In this document: positions 56,965 through 64,000 of the stretch, piece by piece
Position numbering within the stretch: the first letter of the stretch is position 1
How the letters are laid out: each line of letters opens with the position of its first letter
NCBI GenBank assembly: GCA_944990035.1
Contig: CALYLX010000099.1
Location: 1-64,000 of the forward strand
Direction of reading: 5' to 3'
Origin: Clitopilus passeckerianus
Lineage: Eukaryota; Basidiomycota; Agaricomycetes; Agaricales; Entolomataceae
DNA length: 64,000 bases
Translations under genes and position numbers: made by a program
Notes under the pieces: model-generated
Database searches by the model: none
Told to the model about the DNA's origin: nothing
What the model saw: the letters and a program-made list of their open reading frames with translations, nothing else

Positions 56965-58221
56965 ATGGATGATCTCCCCAACGAGATCCTGAATCTTATC
57001 CTTGGCAACCTTGAAGGCGCCATGGGGCCCACTATACCCGGCAAACGGAACAAATCTGACCTGGGCATTTGCCGTCTCGTCTGTACCCGGTTTCAGCGAT
57101 CTAAAGTTATGACGGACAACTGGCTACGCAACTGCCAGCTCAATCTCAACTACAACAATGGCACACTGCGCTTGGAACAGCTTCTCACCTCACCTCTGTC
57201 CACGCTTGGACCCTCACTGAGGGATATCGCGGTTACAGGATTTGGGGTGTCTACAACACGAAGTGTCCAATTCGGTATCTCTGATGTGGTATCGCGCCTT
57301 GTGAACGTTGAGTCCCTGAGACTTTCAGCGTTTTCATGGGGGGAGCTTGACCTTAAAAGCCAGGCTTCCTTGTGCGCTTTGAGCCACGTTTCCTGCATCG
57401 GGCTATACGCCGTCAAATTCCCCACCATTAACGAATTTCTGTCTGTTGTTGTGGGCCCTCCAGGAGTGTGTTCCAACATGACACTGGAAATGAGTTGGGT
57501 GGTGTTGAAGGATTACACCTTCCCGACTCGGGAATGGGATATCTCCTCCATCTCCTCTCTCGAGATAACATGCCTTGAGCGTAATACGGCGGGGTTCATG
57601 TCTCACCTGGCCAAGCTAAACCCCCAGATGCATGTCATAAAGGCGTACCAGCCTGATAGCCATGCTTCTTTCGTACACCTCGAATCCTTGATATCTAATT
57701 GTGGATCCTATCTCAATGAGCTCTGTTTGCATCTACCTAAAGGTATCGTCCGTTAACTCATTCTCAATCTCAACTGCCGCTCACACCTATTTCACTCGAC
57801 AGATGGCGCGGTATCTCTCGCCACAAACACTCAGTTGAGACTCATCGAATTTGAGATGTCCATCGATCCCCGAGACGATATCCTTCGTTTCCCGAACGCA
57901 CTCGTGGAAACATTTTCGACTCTCAATTCCACCTCTCTAAGAAGGCTTGTTGTCTGCTTTGATGTGGAGGCAGAAGACGAAGGTGACGACGGTGACGACC
58001 GATGCCACTTAAAACCGGCTGATTTTCGTCCCCTTGAAAGTATTCTTCTCGAACGTTGCGGGAAAGAACACCTTCCGGAGGTGGAGATAGAGATAATTCT
58101 GGAGAGCGAGTATGGCGGATTGGATCTACCGGAGGATGCGGGAGGGTTTGAAGAAGGCTTGAGTGCTCAGCTCCCCATACTCACAGAGCAGAACAAGTTG
58201 CAGTTTCGTTTCTCTACTTAA
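56965..58221 (+). CDS. F-box-like / leucine-rich-repeat-type protein
   Basis: Start MDDLPNEILNLILGNLEGAM (F-box-like), then NKSDLGICRLVCTRFQRSKV. Leucine-rich segments follow (LVNVESLRLSAFSWGELD; HVSCIGLYAVKF; ISSLEITCLERN). One intron (about 57746-57802, GTATCG...GACAG) joins LHLPK to DGAVSLATNTQLRLIEFEMS. The end has an acidic loop (DVEAEDEGDDGDD), then FRPLESILLERCGKEHLPEV and QNKLQFRFST (stop at 58219-58221). About 400 aa, intact. Same subfamily as the gene at 28.8-30.0 kb and the pseudogene just upstream. SCF adaptor role inferred. Confidence 0.78.
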
Positions 58222-58481
58222 CAATTCCAGCCGCCTAGGCATAGCGGAAACGCAACATGGCCTCCCTCAGCGTTTGACAGGAAATGTATCCTTCGAACTA
58301 CTTGAGTAAATAAGGCTGTGAAATATGAAACCTAGATTAGAAGTATGGATGGAAATAAAGGCCAACTGCTTCATCAATACCTCGGACCGACAATGTTGCC
58401 GGCAGAAGGTTATAACTCCTAAAGAAGAAAATCTATCCCTAGAACGAAGCTATATAGAAAGAAAGGGTACAAGAAGAATCA

Positions 58482-61364
58482 CTAAAAAGTCCAGACATTG
58501 TATAGTACCGAAACAGAACATAAATAATAATAATAATAATGTTCAATCATGAGAGAAACCTCGCAGGTACTTGCAGCCTCGAGACGGAGCCGTTCTGTGT
58601 AGGGAGGGTAGGCGTCTGGCGAGAGTTCGTTCTGGGACCTTCTTCGTCGCAACTCCGGAGTTGACCGCCTTAGCTTGTTCGTTCTCCTTGCCCGGTTGGG
58701 CTTTCGGAGGGGACACGTCTCTTTCTCCTCCGCGGTCCTAGACCGTCCTTTCCAAGGCTTCAGGGGAAGCTTGCTGACGATTGCATGCGCTTTGGCAATG
58801 CGCTTCTCCACCTTCTCTTCCGCCCTCGCCTGCTTTCTGGGAACGCCATGTTGAGCAGTCTTCGCCTGCACACGGGAAACTGGGGTCCATTGTCTTCCTT
58901 CACGTTCCTCCTCAAGCACCTCTGCTTCTGCGTCGGGGAAGTGGCTGCGAATGTCACGGTGGTTGAGCCACTGTCGAGGTTTCCCTTGCGGATGCTCATG
59001 TTGGAAACGGTCGAAAAGGAGGAGACCGCAAGCTGCTTCTGCCTGAGTTGGGAGGCATACGCAGTGATGTCGGACTCGCTGACGCGTCAGCGCCAGGACG
59101 GGTGTGAAATAGCAATCAAGGTACTTGTTGAAAGTCTCGGTCTCCTTTGCATCTAGCCTGCTAGGTAACACCGGAGGAACCTCAGGTATCCGCTTGGCGA
59201 TCCATGGGGACGGTGCTTATGCTAGAGGCCTTGAACTCCGCCTCGACCGGGCCAAACATCTTCATGTCACGAATGTTGTCGGCTCTGTCACTTTTGGAAG
59301 GAAGGACGGGAGGAGTTTGGATCTTCCAGGAACCCAAGGAAAGCCTTTCCCGTTCCCTTGGGGTTGTGTCGAGGGAATATAGCTCGGAAATTGTCCTCGG
59401 CTGGACCGAAGACACCAAGAAGGTACCAGTGCTTTTCTTCCCCATCCTCAACTTTGCAATGATGGCTGGAGGTAGGGAGCCGGTGCTGAAGCGGCCGTTC
59501 CGGATGATTTTGGGAGTGAGACGATCAAGGTCGGGATACATGACTTCCAGAATGCATCCCATCTTATGGCTGATGACAGGAGCCGGCACTACGTTCTTGG
59601 AAGTTGGTGTTCTGATCGAAGTTGTTTTTTCGTGGCCCGACGCAATGATGACCGTCGAGTGGTTCGGCTTTGATGAGGGCGTAGGCTTGTTGGGAAGGGG
59701 AGCAGCGACAGAGGGACGAAGGGTAGCTTGGAAGAGTGGCAGACCGGAAACGGGTGGGGATGATTTGGGTTCGGAAGGAGGGGTAGCTGGGCTGACATTA
59801 AGGGCAGGAGGCGGCACCTGCTTTTGGTCTCTTTAACTACCGCTGCAGCCTCAGGGGCTTTCATTTGTTCCCCTGCTTTCTCCACTCTTATAAAGTCGGC
59901 CATCTCTATCGCAGTGAGTGCGGCTCCGAAGGAGTCATTTGCTGGTCCAATGTCGTTCTCTAAAGACGCCTATACACAAGGAGGTGAGTGCGAAGCGCAC
60001 GACGAATTTTAGTAAGAAGCTAACCTTTTTCTCCTGGAGAGGATTCACAGGCGAAGCGTCGCATCCCACACTTTTCACGCAGCGAGTCAGGTTTACAGTC
60101 GAGAACAGGGTCCTGTGATGAAATTGAGCATGCGAATAACTAATATGTATGAGGTATGAACCCACCTCAGATCCGACATTCTGGGCTCTGCATTCCTTGC
60201 GAGGGGACGAACCCGTTTGAACGATGACGTTAACCAAAGTAACAAGATCCTATAGTCGGATAGTGAGCACCCCAACGAATAGATGGATAGCAGAATGAGT
60301 ACGAACATGAACTTGAGCTAGAGCTTCAGGCGATGTCCCGGTGGCGGCTACTCGTCTTCTTGTAATGGGAGGTCTGACTCCAGCAATACGAACAGCAGGC
60401 TCGATACCGGATGGCACACTGGGGCCAGAAAGGACGATTGCGTCTGCAGCTGCACTGCTGACGGGACCATGGGCAGGCGAACCCGGTGTAGCTTCCACGA
60501 CTTCAACTTGAGCATTGGACTCCTTAGAGGTGGCAGCGGGAACGGTTTGAGCAACAGGAGTAGCCGAATCTGGAACCTGCAGGATGGGTGAGTAAAGGAC
60601 TCTAACGAAGCATTGCAATTACAAACCTCAGGCTGAAGGACAAATTTCACCAAGGATCGGAAAGTTGAAGTCGACCTCCTCCCCTTCGCATTCTGGGCTG
60701 CTAAGATGAGTGGTGGCGCCAAGGTTAGGCCAGCAAGAATCTCCTAATCTTCTTCGCCGATGGATGTATTCACAGCAGGGATATCTGCCGAATCCGAGGC
60801 GTCTGCACCACTATATCCATATTACCCATTAAGAGCATCACCAAGAACGTTGTGGACTCTGACGTTCCAGACTTGAACTGGGCTGGCTGCAACACGACCA
60901 AAGAGAAGTGGATGGATAGGGGTGTCTGGTCCATTTGAGAATTGGAAAAAGCTGCAGCCGCCCTTTTTCTTGACGGCGGCGGGACTGCCAGCGAGCGTGT
61001 TGTCCTCGACAACCATCCCCATTACATGTTCAGTGAGTTCTGCATTTTGTTCCTGGGCCCGACGAGGCGGCTGGACTAGGAGCAGGGTGGTCGTGACGAG
61101 GACGATACCAAGGACAATGAACCAAACTGGTGCGTGAACGGCTGGACCCGTAACAACGGATGCGAAAAGTGTATCGGAGGCACCACGCGAGACGCTGGAT
61201 GGACGAGCGGGGAGGCTGAGTACGACTGGGGAGGTGTCAATGATGAACGCCTGCTGGAGGTATGACGATCCAATGCTTGGAATCTGGATGCTCTTGAGGT
61301 GGAAAGAGAACAACCACGTCATGACTTGAAGGCAGAGGACTACGAGTCGCGTGAGCGCCACCAT
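58482..61364 (-). pseudogene. Decayed paralogue of the large membrane protein (H2)
   Basis: Start MVALTRLVVLCLQVMTWLFS at 61364 with the same layout as H1: membrane helix VWFIVLGIVLVTTTLLLV; DNTLAGSPAAVKKK; NGPDTPIHPLLFGRVAASPV-QVWNV. The frame then meets TAA after DALNG (near 60834) and TAG in TSIGEED (near 60750) before PPLILAAQNAKGRRSTSTF (H1: APIILAGRSAQARRS). IEPAVRIAGVRPPITRRRVA matches the H1 block. Further down, the frame changes near 59830 (before VPPPALNVSPATPPSE) and near 59200 (between KMFGPVEAEFKAS and DAKETETFNKYLD). The conserved FDRFQHEHPQGKPRQW still matches H1 FEDYEKQHPHGTAQQW. Two in-frame stops plus two frame changes indicate a pseudogene, unless extra introns remove some of them. 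The 3' end is uncertain. Confidence 0.75.
58522..58540. repeat. AAT trinucleotide microsatellite
   Basis: Six tandem AAT units in the 3' region of the decayed H1 paralogue. On the minus strand they would encode a run of Tyr, which helps show that this reading is beyond the true coding end. Confidence 0.9.
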
Positions 61365-61640
61365 GCTTTTGACGGTGGGCGAGTGTTCCTTGAGGTCTTC
61401 CCGCCGGTGGTGGTAGGGGATGGGAGGATTGACAAGGGACGGAGTGAGAACCAGGCGAGGTTTTTGTAGAACAATAGGGAGAATTGGGAGATGGGCTGCA
61501 TACTGCTTTCCTAGGCCACCGAAAGTCCATTTTTGGCGAATCAGCCTCCCCGGCCTTATATGGAACCCTGGTCGTTCGCAGGATTTGCACCCAATTCTTC
61601 CAGGTAAACGTGTTGTTGGACATTGGGATTGAGGGATGAT

Positions 61641-62402
61641 TCACGGGGTCTTCATGCGCCGCATTGCCCGCACATGAGGGACGTAGCTCTGGTCAAGAAC
61701 GACAAGCAGACTGAACTTGGTATCAGACCCATGAAACTTGTCAAGCTTCCCGAGCGCCCTGGAAAGCCTGGCTATCAGATTTATTGGTCTTCCTCGTTTG
61801 AAAAGTTGCCACTTACTCGGATGTACGTCGTGCAAATGGCTGAGTGTGCCAACGAAGTTTCGCAATCCTTGACGAAGCGACGAACGGTAGCTGGACGTTG
61901 AAAGCGCTTCAAGAAAATTCAGCACAAACGCAGGGAGCTCGTGCAGCCCTGGTATCTTCTGCTCAGAAGAGTGAGCAGAATAAGGCTGGTCGACTTTTGC
62001 GGTCAACCAGAATGACCTGAACAACACGGATATCTCAACAAAGTCCATCTTTTACATGAGGGAGAACATACCTCGTCCAACTCCTGCGCCAGATTTTTAA
62101 GCCTCCTCAACACAATTTTCTCCTTGTTTATGCCTATCAGGGAGACGACGGTGAGCTTCAGCTTATGCCAATTATATGTATTTCTCACCTCCCGGAACCT
62201 CGCCCATCTGCACATGCAGACCTCGCTCCCTGACTCCGCATGAGTAGTATCTTTCTTCTGAAGATGTTATGTAAGTGAATATCCATAGCGCAGCAGAGGA
62301 TATATACCAACATACCATAAAGCGTGACGATATTGCAGGACAAAAAAAGCTCACGCCATGCAGGTCGCTTTTTTCCACAACTTTCACCATGAGAGCCAGC
62401 AT
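61641..62402 (-). CDS. Hypothetical protein, structure uncertain
   Basis: Possible exons: MLALMVKVVEKSDLHGVSFF from 62402; after an intron (GTATGT...CTTCAG), KKDTTHAESGSEVCMCRWAR to LRRLKNLAQELDE; then a 135-codon frame with GLHELPAFVLNFLEALSTSS, LRQGLRNFVGTLSHLHDVHP and SLLVVLDQSYVPHVRA. Exons 1 and 2 join cleanly; the join to exon 3 does not keep frame with an ordinary intron. It may be a decayed gene or need another splice model. Helical, no known domain. Confidence 0.35.
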
Positions 62403-62856
62403 TTTGCCTTTGAGGTTTTAAGATCTTTTAGCAGGGCATCCCCTGCATGTAAAGCTTGAAGTTTGGAGGCGCTGTGGAGTCCGTTGAAGGAGAGTATGAG
62501 ATGCTTGTTGTAAGTAACAACGTAAGGACTTGACGGCAAATGGCCGAAACTCGGAAGATCGATGCATTCTCACGGTTCGGATGGTAAGGATGACCGGCCC
62601 GGTGAGCAAGGCGCGTTAAATGACGCGTCAAAATGCAACTCGAATGAATTGCTTCGAACGAAGTTCCTTCAACAGGACATGATGCACATTGGATATTCCT
62701 CACAGATAGCTAGCACATGTCAGAGATGAGAAAGAAATAGTCCATTCCAGAGAAAGAAAACTACGAAAACCAGTGTATAGAAGGTCGTACAGATCGTGCA
62801 GATCATAACATCGTAAAGACGTGAACACCTTCTCTACATGAACCATGGCTGTCCTT
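62403..62856. other. Intergenic
   Basis: About 450 bp between an uncertain gene start and the 3' end of the secreted protein gene. Nothing recognised. Confidence 0.5.
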
Positions 62857-63699
62857 TTAGAGGTTGATGCCGAGGTTGATACCAAGGATGCCGAGAAGGT
62901 TGACCGAAAGGTGGACCTTGATAACGGCAATGATATCGACGAGGCCCAGTACTTTGATGATGGTAACAACGTTGGCAGTGAGAAGGTTGCAGAATTTGAC
63001 ATCGAGGCCGACGACGAGGCTGAAGCAAGCCTTGAGGAGGATGGAGATGCTTACGCTGAGGGATATGTTAGTATTTGGTTAAACTGAAGATCGATTGAAT
63101 TCGACGTACTTGACTTGAGCAATGATGGAGGCAATGAGATGAGCTTGAGCACCGCAACCCTTGACAGCAACTTGAAGGACGACGATAATTTGCTAGGTAC
63201 GGGCTGAGTTATTTGGACACAGTCGGGGAACGAAAGGGTACTTACGATAAAGATATTGACGAAGACGTTGACATCAACGGAGACACCACCATGGGCAAGG
63301 CCTTTGACATGGCCAATAGCAGCCTTGATGATAACGTCGATCTTGGCGACGAGGCCAATGAGAACTTCGACATCGCCACCGCTCTTCACGCAGTCGTCTA
63401 AAGACATGTACTCAGTTACCGGGTACAACAAGGTGGAAGTGAGACTTACTAATTTGACCAATAACAACCTCAACGTCGACCTTGACGGCGACGATAATGT
63501 CTGCCAAGCTGCCGCATCCGTGCTGGCAACCACCGAGCACTGCAGACTCGGCACGGCTGGCAACAGCGATAGGCTCGACAACAAGGTCGCGAGCACCGAG
63601 GACGGCGAGGGAGTCGCCGACCTCAGGAGCGGCGATGGGAGATGCGAACGCAGCGAGAGCGGTAGCAGCAACGAGGAAGAGAGACTTGAAGGAAACCAT
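62857..63699 (-). CDS. Small secreted, hydrophobic Cys-containing protein
   Basis: About 230 aa. Start MVSFKSLFLVAATALAAFAS then PIAAPEVGD: a clear signal peptide. After LGARDLVVEPIAVASR come LGGCQHGCGSLADIIVAVKV, an intron (GTAAGT...CTTTAG, about 63410-63459), NDCVKSGGDVEVLIGLVAKI, AHGGVSVDVNVFVNIFI, a second intron, VVLQVAVKGCGAQAHLIASI, a third intron with an ACTAAC branch-like site, then SILLKACFSLVVGLDVKFCN and a long Val/Ile/Leu-rich end LVDIIAVIKVHLSVNLLGIL. Stop at 62857-62859. Cysteines recur once or twice per exon. The regular alternation of small and branched hydrophobic residues suggests a self-assembling or surface-active cell-wall protein, but it lacks the eight-cysteine hydrophobin pattern. 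Family not recognised; secretion is fairly sure. Confidence 0.78.
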
Positions 63700-64000
63700 G
63701 GCTGAGCGTTAGAAGGTGTTCGTGAAGAGAAGATACGACTGGATGTCGATGGAGATTTGGTAGAGAAAGCTGCCCAATATTTATAGACTTTAGCTGAAGG
63801 TCTGTCCCCCTGCTATCAGCGAAACGAGGCTCATTGGACGTTTGTTGTTGCGTCTCGATGTTCGGGTCCACTCTCCTGGCGCGCCAACGTGTAGCTGGCG
63901 CGTTATTTCTTCATGCCAGAGTCGCGTAACTATATTCTCGAGTACCCTGAAAGCGTTTAGACCCTGAAAGACGGTCATTTGTGACGAAAGACAAATGAGA
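63700..64000. other. Promoter region of the secreted protein gene
   Basis: Upstream of the start at 63699. The minus strand carries ATATTTATAG-like AT-rich sequence near 63777-63786, about 85 bp before the ATG, a possible TATA element (reads CTATAAATATTGGG). Confidence 0.4.

Noticed and set aside
58482..58560. Tyr-run C-terminus of the last H2 frame
   Set aside because: Comes from translating an AAT microsatellite past the conserved region; H1 has nothing comparable.
62845..63087. Acidic 80-aa plus-strand ORF
   Set aside because: Exact antisense of the Val/Ile-rich exon of the secreted protein gene; its Asp/Glu bias is the complement of that composition.

Overview
The window is a chromosome end of a basidiomycete fungus, most likely an agaricomycete. 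The evidence is a terminal telomere array, dense genes with many 45-60 nt GT-AG introns, long Ser/Pro-rich extensions on conserved proteins, F-box/LRR-like gene families, a fungal class I terpene synthase and a basidiomycete-style ATG4. Bases 1-67 are not genomic: they are an untrimmed nanopore adapter plus barcode joined directly to the telomere, so base 68 is the physical chromosome end. The telomere unit is mostly the 7-mer CCCTAAA (TTTAGGG).

0-14 kb (subtelomere): seven relatives of one unnamed multi-pass membrane protein family lie in the window, six of them here. A (0.8 kb) is 5'-truncated next to the telomere, B (5.7 kb) has a frameshift, C (8.5 kb), E (11.7 kb) and F (12.9 kb) can be read intact from start to stop, and D (10.5 kb) is decayed. 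The seventh, G (48.8 kb), is intact and far from the end. An intact aldehyde dehydrogenase gene (2.3-4.4 kb) sits among them.

14-31 kb: four F-box/LRR-like genes (14.7, 16.4, 19.7 and 29 kb; the last has a premature stop), a Rab7-like GTPase with a large low-complexity insertion (17.7 kb), a gene-poor stretch with a cluster of inverted repeats (22-25.8 kb), and a solitary sesquiterpene-type synthase (25.8 kb).

31-40 kb: a 63-residue putative secreted Cys peptide with a dibasic site, heading a divergent tandem repeat; an unassigned 195-aa protein; and the autophagy protease ATG4.

39-49 kb: a tandem duplication of a secreted-type flavin monooxygenase plus the 3' end of a protein kinase gene. 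The kinase is complete only after the second monooxygenase; the first unit carries a kinase relic.

49-62 kb: an F-box-like gene, then a large unrecognised single-pass membrane protein (51.6-54.4 kb) and its decayed paralogue (58.5-61.4 kb). These bracket an F-box-like pseudogene and its intact tandem partner.

62-64 kb: an uncertain ORF and a small secreted, very hydrophobic protein.

The window shows repeated local duplication followed by decay, with conserved genes (ATG4, the Rab-like GTPase, ALDH) in between. No operon-like pathway is evident. Intron positions were read by eye from splice signals and reading-frame continuity. No rRNA, convincing tRNA, CRISPR or complete transposon was seen.
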